Source: Oleispira antarctica RB-8 (lineage in GTDB: Bacteria > Pseudomonadota > Gammaproteobacteria > Pseudomonadales > Oceanobacteraceae). Taken from it: a stretch of 64,000 nt of DNA. The stretch covers positions 2,503,350 to 2,567,349 of the forward strand of contig FO203512.1 of NCBI GenBank assembly GCA_000967895.1, read 5' to 3'. This document shows, piece after piece, positions 47,460-57,118 of this stretch. The notes under the pieces are model-generated. The model saw only the letters and a list, made by a program, of their open reading frames with translations, did no database searches and had not been told where the DNA came from. Made by a program: the position numbers and the translations under genes. How positions within the stretch are numbered: position 1 is the stretch's first letter; each line of letters begins with the position of its first letter.

Positions 47460-49394
47460 CTAAGCGCTTTTAACGCGGATACGGTAGCGTTTATCTAAAA
47501 TGGCCAATGTACCACCTATCGACATAAAAATTGCGCCTAGCCATACCCAACGCATAAAGGCTTTAACCTGCAAACGAATCGCCCACGCGCCATCTTCTAA
47601 AGGCTCACCCATAGAGACATAAAGGTCACGGAATAAACCGGGATCAATCGCGGCTTCTGTCATCATCGAGCCTTTCACCTTATAGCGGCGTTTTTCAGCA
47701 TGTAAGGTCGCAATGTCTTTACCGTTCTTTGAAATTTCGAACACGCCAACATGAGCCATATAGTTTGGCCCCTGCTTTTGTCCGACTTGAGCAAACTTAA
47801 AGTCATAGCCCGATAGCGTTGCGACATCACCCGGAGTCATTTTCATCGCTTTTTCAACACTGAAATTACTCACAACGGTAATACCAATAACGGTAATAGC
47901 AACACCCAAATGCGCAAACACCATACCCCAATAACTTTTGCTTAATTTGCCTAAACGACGGATTTGACCTTTTGATTTACGCCAAATATCACTAAATGTC
48001 GTGGCAATTAATATCGTTGCAATGAATAAACCAAAGGCAACTTTAACATTCATTTCTCCGGCATAAACCAAGGGGAAAGCTGCAGCGACGATAATAGCAA
48101 CCACAACAGCTCCTGAAATTTGCGTCAGCAATAATTTACCCGACATCACTTTCCAGCGAGACATTGCGCCAATACCCGCTAAGGCCGTTAACGCCGATGC
48201 CAGAGGTACAAACATGGTATTAAACCAAGCAGAGCCAACCGACAGTTTTTCTTGGCTAATAAAATCGACGATTAACGGATACAAGGTACCCAGTAAAATC
48301 GTTAGCGTGGCAATCACTAGCAGCGCGTTATTGGCTAATAAAAAGCCTTCTCGCGAGAGTAATTTAAATTTACCTGCGGATGATACAGTAGGTGCCTTTA
48401 ACGCAAATACCGTTAACGATCCCCCGACACATAAGCCTAGCAATGCCAAAATAAAGACCCCACGCTCAGGGTCTGATGCGAAAGCATGTACCGAAGTCAA
48501 AACCCCAGAGCGCACTAAGAAAGTACCCAATAAGCTTAACGAGAAAGCAAAGATAGCCAACAATACGGTCCAACTTTTAAAGATTCCGCGCTTTTCAGTC
48601 ACCGCTAATGAGTGGATTAACGCAGTACCCACTAACCAAGGCATGAAAGAAGCATTCTCAACTGGATCCCAGAACCACCAGCCGCCCCAGCCAAGCTCGT
48701 AATAAGCCCACCAACTACCCAAAGCGATACCTAATGTTAGGAATACCCAAGCAGCAGTTGTCCAAGGGCGAGACCAGCGAGCCCAAGCCGCGTCTAAACG
48801 ACCGCCTAATAAAGCAGCAATAGCGAACGCAAACGCAACCGAGAAACCCACATAGCCCATATACAAGGTCGGCGGATGAATAACCAAACCAAAGTCTTGT
48901 AATAACGGGTTTAAATCCGCGCCGTCGGTAGGAATTGAAGGCAAGCTACGGTCAAATGGATTAGAAGTAAAAAGGGTGAATAAAATAAAGCCAACCCCAA
49001 CCAAACCCATAATCGCAAGCACCCGAGCGACCATATCTAAGGGTAAGCTACGACTAAACAGAGCAACCGCAGCGCCCCATAAACCCAGCATTAATACCCA
49101 TAATAAAAGAGACCCTTCATGCGCGCCCCATACGGCACTGATTTTAAACAGTGTCGGTAGCAGACTGTTACTGTTGTTAGCAACATAGGCGACAGAGAAA
49201 TCATCCACCACAAAACAGTAAGTCAAAGCGATAAAGCTAATGATTAAGAAAGTGGCCTGCCCTAATGCCATGGGGCGTGCGTATTGCATTAACCAAGTAC
49301 GATTAGTTTGTGCTCCTATTAATGGAACAAACGATTGCACACACGCAAATGCGAGGGCAATTAAAAGTGCGATGTGACCGTATTCAGCTGCCAT
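47460..49394 (-). CDS. ccmF: Cytochrome c haem lyase subunit CcmF
   Basis: 644 residues, some 14 hydrophobic helices. The tryptophan-rich haem-handling motif GWGGWWFWDPVENASFMPW is conserved, as are NPLLQDFGLVIHPP and AHLGVA. It transfers haem from CcmE to the apocytochrome together with CcmH and CcmI. Its start lies 2 nt after the ccmE stop. Confidence 0.97.
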   Translation of the reverse strand: MAAEYGHIALLIALAFACVQSFVPLIGAQTNRTWLMQYARPMALGQATFLIISFIALTYCFVVDDFSVAYVANNSNSLLPTLFKISAVWGAHEGSLLLWVLMLGLWGAAVALFSRSLPLDMVARVLAIMGLVGVGFILFTLFTSNPFDRSLPSIPTDGADLNPLLQDFGLVIHPPTLYMGYVGFSVAFAFAIAALLGGRLDAAWARWSRPWTTAAWVFLTLGIALGSWWAYYELGWGGWWFWDPVENASFMPWLVGTALIHSLAVTEKRGIFKSWTVLLAIFAFSLSLLGTFLVRSGVLTSVHAFASDPERGVFILALLGLCVGGSLTVFALKAPTVSSAGKFKLLSREGFLLANNALLVIATLTILLGTLYPLIVDFISQEKLSVGSAWFNTMFVPLASALTALAGIGAMSRWKVMSGKLLLTQISGAVVVAIIVAAAFPLVYAGEMNVKVAFGLFIATILIATTFSDIWRKSKGQIRRLGKLSKSYWGMVFAHLGVAITVIGITVVSNFSVEKAMKMTPGDVATLSGYDFKFAQVGQKQGPNYMAHVGVFEISKNGKDIATLHAEKRRYKVKGSMMTEAAIDPGLFRDLYVSMGEPLEDGAWAIRLQVKAFMRWVWLGAIFMSIGGTLAILDKRYRIRVKSA

Positions 49395-49396
49395 AA

Positions 49397-49930
49397 CTAG
49401 TACTGCTTCTCGGTAGAGGGTTGTGATTTAGATTCTTGAGAAGTCTCAGATTGAATGCCCTGTGCTTTTTCTGCTGCATTCTTCTTCAAGTTCTCAACAC
49501 CGTCTTTATGTGCAGTATCTAATGCGTACTGTACTTCTGGCGGCATATATTCTTCATCGTGCTTTGCCAATACTTCTGAGGCAATCATCACCTTGCGTGA
49601 ATCAACTTTGCCCATGGCAACGATGCCTTGACCTTCACGGAAGAGATCCGGCAAGATTCCTTCATATTCAACCGTAACATTCACTGCGCCATCAGTAATA
49701 GCAAAGCTAACATTCAAACCATCATTGCTGCGCATCACACTGCCTTCGACAACAAGGCCGCCGGCACGAATCGTTTGCCCTGGACGCACTTCACCATTGG
49801 CAATCTGAGTCGGTGTCATAAACAAATCGATATTCTGGCTTAACGAAAACATCATCAAGCCAACGGCCGCGCCAAGACCAATAACCATGAATAAAATCAG
49901 AATCAATCGATTCTTACGCTTCGGATGCAT
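49397..49930 (-). CDS. ccmE: Haem chaperone CcmE
   Basis: 177 residues from ATG 49930 (MHPKRKNRL), preferred because GGGAGAAG precedes it; the frame runs open to 49969. A membrane helix ([21 protein letters not shown]) is followed by an OB-fold domain with the haem-binding His in [13 protein letters not shown]. It carries haem covalently to CcmF. The C-terminal tail is polar and extended. It overlaps the end of ccmD by 17 nt. Confidence 0.93.
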   Translation of the reverse strand: MHPKRKNRLILILFMVIGLGAAVGLMMFSLSQNIDLFMTPTQIANGEVRPGQTIRAGGLVVEGSVMRSNDGLNVSFAITDGAVNVTVEYEGILPDLFREGQGIVAMGKVDSRKVMIASEVLAKHDEEYMPPEVQYALDTAHKDGVENLKKNAAEKAQGIQSETSQESKSQPSTEKQY

Positions 49931-50102
49931 TTTTCTTCTCCCGACGCTGAAGGCGCGTCTGTTGTTCAATCAATTTTTTTCGCTGACGAATCGGTGCAAG
50001 GATATTTGCAATAATCACCAAGGCGGTAATGCCGTAACAAAGCCACACATAAAAACCGTGCTTACCCATGGCTAAAAATTCTGCAAAGCTGTCAAAAAAC
50101 AT
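49914..50102 (-). CDS. ccmD: Haem exporter protein CcmD
   Basis: 62 residues: one membrane helix ([19 protein letters not shown]) preceded by FLAMGKHG, which is diagnostic of CcmD, and followed by a basic coiled tail ([19 protein letters not shown]). It helps release holo-CcmE from the CcmABC complex. It sits between ccmC and ccmE as in other operons. Confidence 0.92.
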   Translation of the reverse strand: MFFDSFAEFLAMGKHGFYVWLCYGITALVIIANILAPIRQRKKLIEQQTRLQRREKKNASEA

Positions 50103-50127
50103 ATTATTACTCTTCCTTTCTATCTTT

Positions 50128-50886
50128 TTAGCGCTCTGCTTGTGCCTGTATCAGCTTTTTCACCCAGTTCTTTTTGCGCTCGTGCCATAACACGCTATTG
50201 CGAGTACGCATAAAGATGAGGGTGGCGAATAAGAGATAAAAACCCACAATCATAATCAGCAAAGGGATTAACATCTCCATTGCCATGGTCGATTCTTCGG
50301 TCAATTTTAACGTTGCCGGTTGATGCAAAGTATTCCACCACTCTACGGAATACTTAATAATAGGAATATTCACTAAACCAACCAAAGATAAAATCGCTCC
50401 GGCTTTGGCTGAGTTCTCTTCAGTATCCATAGCTTTCTGTAATGCCATCACACCAAAATATAAAAACAATAACAGCAGCATCGAGGTTAAACGCGCATCC
50501 CAAACCCACCAAGTTCCCCAAGTCGGTTTACCCCAAATTGCACCGGTGATTAATGCAATAAAACAAAAGCTTGCACCAATAGGCGCAATGGCAGCGGCCA
50601 CCCAAGCGGCCATTTTCATACGCCAAATCAAAAAGATACCGCCAGCAATCGCCATCATGGCATACGCGCTCTGAGCAAGAATTGCGGTCGGTACGTGAAT
50701 ATAAATAATACGGAAGCTATTGCCTTGCTGGTAATCTGCGGGTGCGAAAGCCAAACCCCAGATAGCACCGACAATTAAGAATAACGCGGCGGGAATCGCA
50801 AACCAAGGCAACCAAACTGCTGATATTTCGTAGAACCATTTTGGCGACCCCATTCGGTGATACAGCCGCTTTACCGCTTCCCACAT
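50128..50886 (-). CDS. ccmC: Haem exporter protein CcmC
   Basis: 252 residues with six membrane helices and the tryptophan-rich motif WGKPTWGTWWVWDARLTSM. Haem-ligand histidines are in IYIHVPTAI and WWNTLHQPATL. It attaches haem to CcmE in the periplasm. Gap of 25 nt to ccmD and 29 nt to ccmB. Confidence 0.95.
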   Translation of the reverse strand: MWEAVKRLYHRMGSPKWFYEISAVWLPWFAIPAALFLIVGAIWGLAFAPADYQQGNSFRIIYIHVPTAILAQSAYAMMAIAGGIFLIWRMKMAAWVAAAIAPIGASFCFIALITGAIWGKPTWGTWWVWDARLTSMLLLLFLYFGVMALQKAMDTEENSAKAGAILSLVGLVNIPIIKYSVEWWNTLHQPATLKLTEESTMAMEMLIPLLIMIVGFYLLFATLIFMRTRNSVLWHERKKNWVKKLIQAQAER

Positions 50887-50915
50887 AATTTAATATCCAA
50901 AGTCTATTTTTTATA

Positions 50916-51584
50916 CTAACGAGAAAGATTCAATTTCAACGCACCCGCTACCGCAAAAGGTGTCAGCGTCATCGATACACATAAAAACGAGGCTAAAAAG
51001 CCTAATTGCCCGATATATTCCATTTCAATGCCCGCATGATATACCGCACTGGCACCAAAGATCAGTATAGGAATGTAAAGAGGCAAAATAACCAGACTTA
51101 ATAACAAGCCGCCACTGCGAACGCCAGCGGTTAAAGCCGCGCCCACTGCGCCTAACAGGCTTAATATCGGCGTACCTAATAACAAACTAAAAAACAAAGC
51201 GCTATAAGCATCTTCTGGCAAATTCATCATTAATGCCAATAAAGGTGCCACCAACGTGAGCGGCAAGCCACTAATGCACCAATGCACAAACACCTTTCCT
51301 AAGGCCATGGCATATAACGATTCACCCGACGCTAACCATTGTTCTAACGTACCGTCTTCAACATCCGCCTTAAAAAGCGCATCAAGAGATAACAAGGTGG
51401 CCAATAACGCAGCAACCCACACTACGCCTGCGGCAATCTTCGATAAGAACTTAGGATCAGGATCAACCGCTAATGGAAAAAGTGCCAAAACCATTAAGAA
51501 AAACATTAAAGGATTTAACCACTCACCGGGATTTCGCGCCGCTATCACTAGGTCACGTTTAATCGTTGCCGTTACCAAACTCAT
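50916..51584 (-). CDS. ccmB: Haem exporter ABC permease CcmB
   Basis: 222 residues and six hydrophobic helices, with the CcmB pattern RNPGEWLNPLMFFLMV, DGTLEQWLASGESLY and HWCISGLPL. It pairs with CcmA and is needed to free holo-CcmE. Its start overlaps the ccmA stop by 4 nt. Confidence 0.95.
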   Translation of the reverse strand: MSLVTATIKRDLVIAARNPGEWLNPLMFFLMVLALFPLAVDPDPKFLSKIAAGVVWVAALLATLLSLDALFKADVEDGTLEQWLASGESLYAMALGKVFVHWCISGLPLTLVAPLLALMMNLPEDAYSALFFSLLLGTPILSLLGAVGAALTAGVRSGGLLLSLVILPLYIPILIFGASAVYHAGIEMEYIGQLGFLASFLCVSMTLTPFAVAGALKLNLSR

Positions 51585-52249
51585 TTATGCATCCCCAACT
51601 CAATTTGGCGCAAGGCGGGAATATCACTCAAAGCATGATGACTGGTAATTAGAACACTGCCGCCCGCTGCAACATGGCGCGCTAGCTGCCCTTCTAACCA
51701 AATAACCCCAGCCTTATCCAGTGCGGTAAACGGTTCATCAAGAATCCAAAGTGGAGTAGGCGTCACTAACAATCGAGCAAGAGCTACGCGACGCTGCTGC
51801 CCCGCTGATAATTGCTGACAAGGCACGTCTTCATAGCCTGCCAAAGTCACCTCATCTAGAGCCTGCCACAGATCATCTTCTTTCACTTCTGGCCAGCTAC
51901 TGACAAACCAGCGTAAATTTTCTAACGGGGTAAGAACTTTTTTAATAGCAGAAAGATGACCGATGTATAAACGCTGTCGCGCATAATCATGAAAGCAGGT
52001 TTGAATATTCTCGCCATACCAGCAAACTTGCCCATCAAAGTCTTGATTCAAGCCCGCCATTAAACGCAATAAGGTTGTTTTACCCGCGCCATTAGGACCC
52101 ACCAATTGAATAAGATCGCCTTTTTTCACAGACAAGCTTAGATCTTCGAACAGGATTCGATCATCTCGTTCACAGCTAACTCCCTCTGCAGACAGATCAC
52201 AATGCGTGGTAAACCTGCTTGATGGATCGGCAGGAACTGAGCAAGTCAT
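51581..52249 (-). CDS. ccmA: Haem exporter ATP-binding protein CcmA
   Basis: 222 residues. Walker A GPNGAGKTTLLRLMAG, signature LSAGQQRRVALARLL, Walker B LWILDEPFTALD, and the switch His in LITSHH are all present. It is the first gene of the ccmABCDEFGHI operon; TAGGAAAT precedes the ATG. It diverges from the FliK-like gene across about 210 bp that hold both promoters. Confidence 0.96.
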   Translation of the reverse strand: MTCSVPADPSSRFTTHCDLSAEGVSCERDDRILFEDLSLSVKKGDLIQLVGPNGAGKTTLLRLMAGLNQDFDGQVCWYGENIQTCFHDYARQRLYIGHLSAIKKVLTPLENLRWFVSSWPEVKEDDLWQALDEVTLAGYEDVPCQQLSAGQQRRVALARLLVTPTPLWILDEPFTALDKAGVIWLEGQLARHVAAGGSVLITSHHALSDIPALRQIELGMHK

Positions 52250-52460
52250 ACATTTCCTATTTCTAGTGCTGAGTAATGGGCTTATTTATGCGAGTATTAT
52301 AAACAGATTCAATGCTTGCAGGTACTAAATGTAAGCCTCAAGATTGATCTAAGTCGGTCGATAGTATGAAATACTGCTGAAAGCGATACGATAACAACAC
52401 TTTCATAGTCAATTAACCTTCTATAATCAATATGTTATCACGGTTTAAAGCACTAAATTT

Positions 52461-54248
52461 ATGGATAGAATTCCTCTTATTAATCCACAACTGGTCAAAG
52501 TGGTTGCCACTAAAGCCGAAAGAACACCTGCGCCAGTATTGAAAGCCGAAGTCGTCTCTTCAGAACCGATTAAATCTTCCCGTGCGCAAGAGGAATCCGT
52601 AGAGAAAAAAACATCTTCAGAAGAGCAACGTTACAAAGTAATACTAAAAATAGGCCAACAACAACTTGAAACAATCAGTACCGAAAGTTTTAAAAAAGGA
52701 AGCCAGTTCGACGTAAAAGTAGCGCCGGGGCCAGAGCTGAAGATCATTACAAGCCCAAACGACAAATCCCAATCGACGAACCCCAACCAACCCCCTGCAC
52801 AAGTCGCCGCTAAGGCTGCAATGCAACAATTATTAGCCGATCGCATCCCTAATATTCAATCATCGGGATTAGCTAAATTAGTTGATCAGCTCAGCCTGTT
52901 AATGTCAGGAAGCAAAAGTGCTACCAACCCGATAGCCGCTCAAGTCGATAGCCTCCTAGCCAAGACAACAAGTACCCACACTGCTTCGAGCACCAGTGAC
53001 AATAATCAAACAACAAAGCAAGCTTTAGCAAACTTGGCCTACCAATCTTTAAATCAATATTCAATCAAGAGCTCAGCGCCTAATAATACCCCAACAAGTG
53101 ACCCTAAACTGCTGCACTCATCAACCCCATTATCGACTCCGACAGAACAAGTCAAAAACTGGTTTCAACAATTACCCAGCAGTGGTGACGTTAGTAATAG
53201 CGCAGGCTTAAAAAACGCGTTGAATAATACAGGAGTCCGTGCAGAAGCTCAGCTGAGCCAGCTTGCCCAGCAGTTTTCAGCGCTTAGCAAAAGTTCTCAA
53301 CACTCAGGCGGAGCAAAAAATGCTAATAGCATTTTTCAGCAGCTCCAGGATATTCAGCAAAAGATATTTTCTAAAAGCCCTGAGCCTTTATCCAAATTAG
53401 ACCTTGGTAGCCTCGTAAAAAACACAGCCCAAAGTTTAGAAAATAACTACCAAAAGATAATATCAGGCCTTAATGCATCAGGTTCTGGATTATCAGAAAG
53501 AAGCGCTGCGGATCAAAGTGCAGCGCCATTCAGCCATAAGACAAACAGTTCGGCCTCACTACTGACAACGAGTAACTGGCAAAACCCGCTACTAAATAGC
53601 CAAACCTATGCAACATTTAACGAATTATTAAAAGATCCACTACTACAAAATCCCAGCTCAAATAATAAATTCGCACTGAGCCAGATGCTAAACCACCTGA
53701 CAGATCAAGCGGACTCTCAGATACGCATTCCTTTAAATTGGCCCGAACGCAACGGCTCCGAAGCAATGTTTTTACGCACCCTACAAAATTTACTCGGCCA
53801 TATAGAGCGTGAACAAGGCATACAACTGCTGCAATCTGATAATAATGCAAGCAACAATCCAAACCTGACAACACCTCAAAATCAACAATGGTTACCGCTG
53901 CTAATACACCACCAACAGCAGCTGCAATTAATTGAATTTTTCATTGATAAAGAAGAAAAAAATAACGCCCAGGGAGAGAAGAAAAATCATTGGTTTATCA
54001 ATCTTCATTTTGATTTACCAAAACTAGGCACTCTAGGCATTGAAATTTCAATGTTCGAAAATGAATGCAATACTACATTTTGGTCAGAATCATCCTCAGC
54101 CCTCAGCCAGATTTCGCATCATGTACAACCGTTACGTGAGCGCCTAACCGAACAAGGAATTATTGTTAGTGATGTACAGTCTCGCCATGGCACACTAAGC
54201 AAGCGTAAGCATAATTTCGAACAACGCTTAGTTGATATTGAGACTTAA
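52461..54248 (+). CDS. FliK-like flagellar hook-length control domain protein
   Basis: 595 residues. A long Ser-, Asn- and Gln-rich N-terminal half (about 1-400) of low complexity leads to a C-terminal Flg_hook (PF02120)-like domain (about 500-590; HWFINLHFDLPKLGTLGIEISM, and LRERLTEQGIIVSDVQ). FliK measures hook length and switches export by binding FlhB. The next gene is an FlhB C-domain homolog, so the two may form a pair, though no other flagellar genes are here. Placement beside ccm is common in pseudomonads and relatives. It may be a paralog of the main FliK. Confidence 0.78.
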   Translation: MDRIPLINPQLVKVVATKAERTPAPVLKAEVVSSEPIKSSRAQEESVEKKTSSEEQRYKVILKIGQQQLETISTESFKKGSQFDVKVAPGPELKIITSPNDKSQSTNPNQPPAQVAAKAAMQQLLADRIPNIQSSGLAKLVDQLSLLMSGSKSATNPIAAQVDSLLAKTTSTHTASSTSDNNQTTKQALANLAYQSLNQYSIKSSAPNNTPTSDPKLLHSSTPLSTPTEQVKNWFQQLPSSGDVSNSAGLKNALNNTGVRAEAQLSQLAQQFSALSKSSQHSGGAKNANSIFQQLQDIQQKIFSKSPEPLSKLDLGSLVKNTAQSLENNYQKIISGLNASGSGLSERSAADQSAAPFSHKTNSSASLLTTSNWQNPLLNSQTYATFNELLKDPLLQNPSSNNKFALSQMLNHLTDQADSQIRIPLNWPERNGSEAMFLRTLQNLLGHIEREQGIQLLQSDNNASNNPNLTTPQNQQWLPLLIHHQQQLQLIEFFIDKEEKNNAQGEKKNHWFINLHFDLPKLGTLGIEISMFENECNTTFWSESSSALSQISHHVQPLRERLTEQGIIVSDVQSRHGTLSKRKHNFEQRLVDIET

Positions 54249-54259
54249 AAGAGAGCTAT

Positions 54260-54580
54260 ATGAAAAATACGGGAGGCATGAAAAGAGAGCGTTCAGATGA
54301 GATACCCAAACGTTTATTAAACGCAAAACAAGCGATTGCCTTGAGCTACGATGGTAAAAAAGCCCCCATTCTCGCGGCAAAAGGAGATGATGAGCTGGCG
54401 CAGGCGATTATTGAATTGGCCCTAAAAGCACAGATTCCTATTTACGAAAATGCTGAACTCAGCCAGTGGTTAAGCACACTAGAATTAGGTGATGAAATTC
54501 CTCAGGCCTTATATATTACGATTGCAGAAATCTTAGCTTTTGTTTACAGACTTGAAGGCAAAGAACCAGAGAATACTTAA
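54260..54580 (+). CDS. FlhB C-terminal-domain homolog (FhlB-like export switch protein)
   Basis: 106 residues corresponding only to the cytoplasmic autocleaving domain of FlhB/YscU. AIALSYDGKKAPILAAKGDDELAQAIIELALKAQIPIYENAELSQWLSTLELGDEIP matches, but the NPTH cleavage loop is replaced by a shorter start, so no self-cleavage is expected. In other bacteria such proteins can substitute for the FlhB C-domain. Only 11 nt separate it from the FliK-like gene. Confidence 0.88.
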   Translation: MKNTGGMKRERSDEIPKRLLNAKQAIALSYDGKKAPILAAKGDDELAQAIIELALKAQIPIYENAELSQWLSTLELGDEIPQALYITIAEILAFVYRLEGKEPENT

Positions 54581-54626
54581 ACGTATTCTTAAGCATTCCA
54601 CGATTCACAATTGCTATAGCCCGTAT

Positions 54627-55289
54627 TTATACCGCGTGCTCAGCCTGATGAGTTACGGCACTCAATAACCATCGAATATGGCAATCCACAACATCTTCAG
54701 GAATCAAATCTACAGAATCCATCAACATGGATAAGGCACAATGATGATACGTATCCACCAAACCATGAATCGATGCAGTGAAGAATAACGCTAATTGTTT
54801 TTGGCGATTATCATTTTGATCTGACAGAGAGGGAATAGCATCAATAATCAAAGTCATTAAATGACGCTGCCATTCTTCTACCAATCGGGCTAACTGCATC
54901 TCTAGCTCTTGATCGACGTGTTCAGTTTCTTTTAAATTTAATCGAGGCGGTTGAAACATCATCTGATAATAGCCTGGATTTTGCTGAGCAAATCCTATCA
55001 GTAAGCGCGCAAACTGCTGCAAAGCTTGTTCAGCATTCACAGCACTGCCCATTTGTTCATTCATCTCCGCAAAGAAAATATCAAAACCACGCAAACGCGT
55101 TTGAATAAATAAAACTTCTTTATTAGGAAAGTAATTATAAATATTACTTGCCGTCATCCCCAACTGACTCGCCAACTTGCGCATAGACAAATGATGAAAG
55201 CCAACATCGGCCATCACTTTTGATGCACTGTCCATAATTCGTTGGCGCTGAGCTGCGACTTCTTCTGGCGTAAATGGCTTCTTTGGCAT
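54627..55289 (-). CDS. TetR-family transcriptional regulator
   Basis: 220 residues. The HTH LSMRKLASQLGMTASNIYNYFPNKEVLF is a clear TetR_N. The C-terminal domain (about 80-210) resembles the ligand domain of AcrR-type proteins and has MMFQPPRLNL in the middle. It is convergent with the FlhB-like gene and divergent from hemN. A 16-bp palindrome at 55336 may be its operator. The ligand and targets are not evident. Confidence 0.85.
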   Translation of the reverse strand: MPKKPFTPEEVAAQRQRIMDSASKVMADVGFHHLSMRKLASQLGMTASNIYNYFPNKEVLFIQTRLRGFDIFFAEMNEQMGSAVNAEQALQQFARLLIGFAQQNPGYYQMMFQPPRLNLKETEHVDQELEMQLARLVEEWQRHLMTLIIDAIPSLSDQNDNRQKQLALFFTASIHGLVDTYHHCALSMLMDSVDLIPEDVVDCHIRWLLSAVTHQAEHAV

Positions 55290-55335
55290 TGGCCGGCCCC
55301 TTCAGATTTTTGTTTTTTTTGTTTTAGTCGATAAG

Positions 55336-55351
55336 CGTTCTCTATAGAACG
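55336..55351. promoter_or_regulatory. Palindrome CGTTCT-N4-AGAACG upstream of the TetR gene
   Basis: A perfect 6-4-6 palindrome 47 bp before the TetR start. Location and length are compatible with a TetR-type operator for autoregulation, though the same motif could serve another regulator. Confidence 0.4.
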
Positions 55352-55550
55352 ACCGTATCTTTACAAAATCAAGACTCTTTTCCGTCTTTTTTAAAAATAA
55401 TGCATATTAATTGCGCTTATTCTGCTCTCTAGGTCTTTTTCGGCCGCAAAAATAAAAACATTAATACTTTATTCTTATTCAGGGTAATGACAATAAAAAC
55501 TATAGATAAAAAACTAATGAACATTTTTTTTCAGCATAAATACAATAACC

Positions 55551-55564
55551 TTGATTCAGGACAA
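55551..55564. promoter_or_regulatory. Possible degenerate FNR/ANR box upstream of hemN
   Basis: TTGAT-TCAG-GACAA matches the left half-site TTGAT perfectly and the right ATCAA in 3 of 5 bases. hemN is a known FNR/ANR target in related bacteria. It lies about 98 bp before the ATG. The match is weak. Confidence 0.3.
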
Positions 55565-55662
55565 GAGGCTACTCGATGTACAAACTAAAATAAATCACTA
55601 TAGCTACACCTTAGATATAGCTACGCATTACAATTTAACAGTCATTGATATAAGTAGTCATC

Positions 55663-57087
55663 ATGAGCGAACAATTGAATTGGGATCCAGAGCTGATCCA
55701 ACGTTATAACCGATCCGGCCCTCGCTATACGTCCTACCCAACTGCAGTTGAGTTTAAAGTCGTTGAAAACGATCAAGTCGAAAAAGACTTACTGAGTCAG
55801 CGCAACCAAGACGTGCCGCTTTCATTATATTTACACATTCCATTCTGCGCCCACGTTTGCTACTACTGCGGCTGTAACAAAATCGTCACGAAAGACCGAT
55901 CAAAATCGGAACCTTATCTTGATTTGCTAAAAGCTGAAATTGACCGTAAAGCGGAATTATTGCAAGGCCATCCTATTGTCGAGCAAATGCACTGGGGCGG
56001 CGGCACTCCTACCTTTTTGTCCGACGAACAAATGACAGATTTGATGGATCACTTGCGTAAACGCTTTACCTTCAGCACCGATGACAGCGCCGACTATTCT
56101 ATTGAAATTGATCCTCGTGAAGTCCGCCCAAACACACTGAAATTACTGCGGGAAATCGGATTCAATCGCACCAGCTTTGGCGTACAAGATTTAAACGAAA
56201 AAGTTCAGCAAGCGGTTAATCGCATTCAGCCTGAAAGCATGATCCGTAAAGTCATGACTGAAGCCCGTGAATTAGGTTTCAGATCAATTAACATCGATTT
56301 AATCTATGGCCTACCTCACCAGTCGCAGCAAACCTTTGCTGAAACACTTGATGTAATCATTGATATGTCACCCGACCGCCTATCGGTATTTAATTACGCA
56401 CACCTTCCAGAGCGCTTTAAACCACAGCGCCGTATTAAAGAAGAAGATCTGCCCAGCCCAGAAGAAAAGTTAGCAATTTTAGGCAACTGCATTACCACGC
56501 TTACGAAAGTAGGTTATCACTACGTGGGTATGGATCATTTTGCCAAGCCCGATGACGAGTTATCTCGCGCCCAAGGTGACAAAGTTTTACATCGTAATTT
56601 TCAGGGTTATACCACCCATGGGGATTGTGATTTAATTGGTTTTGGTGTTTCTTCTATTAGCCAAATCAGCGACTGCTACTTGCAAAATAGCCCTGATATT
56701 AACGTGTATGAAGAGGCAATTAATAGCAATCACTTCCCTGTTGTAAAGATCATTACCACAGACAAAGATGACCTCATCCGTCGTCAAGTTATCATGGAAT
56801 TGCTGTGTCACGATCAAATGATTTTTTCTGAATTAGACCAGGCATTCTCAATTGATAGCCGAGCCTATTTTACTGAAGAGCTATCCCAGCTAAGCCCAAT
56901 GGTTGAAGATGCTTTATTAGAAATCAGTAATGAAGGCATTCATATTACCGAAAAAGGCCGCTTATTAGTGCGTAACGCCTGCATGGTTTTTGATACATAC
57001 TTGAATGCAAATATTATTCAATCGTACTCTGCAAGCGCTGATGCTAGCTCAACGACTAATCGCCCTAGATTCTCAAAGGCTATTTAG
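55663..57087 (+). CDS. hemN: Oxygen-independent coproporphyrinogen III oxidase
   Basis: 474 residues. The radical-SAM cluster motif is C62, C66 and C69 (PFCAHVCYYCGC), followed by HWGGGTPTFLS and IEIDPREVRP. The N-terminal QRYNRSGPRYTSYPTA and the C-terminal HemN_C-like domain are characteristic of true HemN rather than HemW. It decarboxylates coproporphyrinogen III to protoporphyrinogen IX without oxygen. Its haem can feed the Ccm system encoded upstream. It is convergent with the gene at 57119. Confidence 0.95.
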   Translation: MSEQLNWDPELIQRYNRSGPRYTSYPTAVEFKVVENDQVEKDLLSQRNQDVPLSLYLHIPFCAHVCYYCGCNKIVTKDRSKSEPYLDLLKAEIDRKAELLQGHPIVEQMHWGGGTPTFLSDEQMTDLMDHLRKRFTFSTDDSADYSIEIDPREVRPNTLKLLREIGFNRTSFGVQDLNEKVQQAVNRIQPESMIRKVMTEARELGFRSINIDLIYGLPHQSQQTFAETLDVIIDMSPDRLSVFNYAHLPERFKPQRRIKEEDLPSPEEKLAILGNCITTLTKVGYHYVGMDHFAKPDDELSRAQGDKVLHRNFQGYTTHGDCDLIGFGVSSISQISDCYLQNSPDINVYEEAINSNHFPVVKIITTDKDDLIRRQVIMELLCHDQMIFSELDQAFSIDSRAYFTEELSQLSPMVEDALLEISNEGIHITEKGRLLVRNACMVFDTYLNANIIQSYSASADASSTTNRPRFSKAI

Positions 57088-57118
57088 CCTACTGTCTTAT
57101 GTGGATAACTGGGGGCTG

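Larger units (their letters stand above)
55290..55662. other. Divergent intergenic region, TetR / hemN
   Basis: About 370 bp without coding frames. It holds the 55336 palindrome, a possible ANR/FNR-like half-palindrome at 55551 and two direct copies of TATAGCTAC at 55600 and 55616 before hemN. Confidence 0.5.

Noticed and set aside
48214-48702. Plus-strand 162-residue frame opposite ccmF
   Set aside because: Shadow of a conserved membrane-protein gene; no RBS and no recognisable motif.
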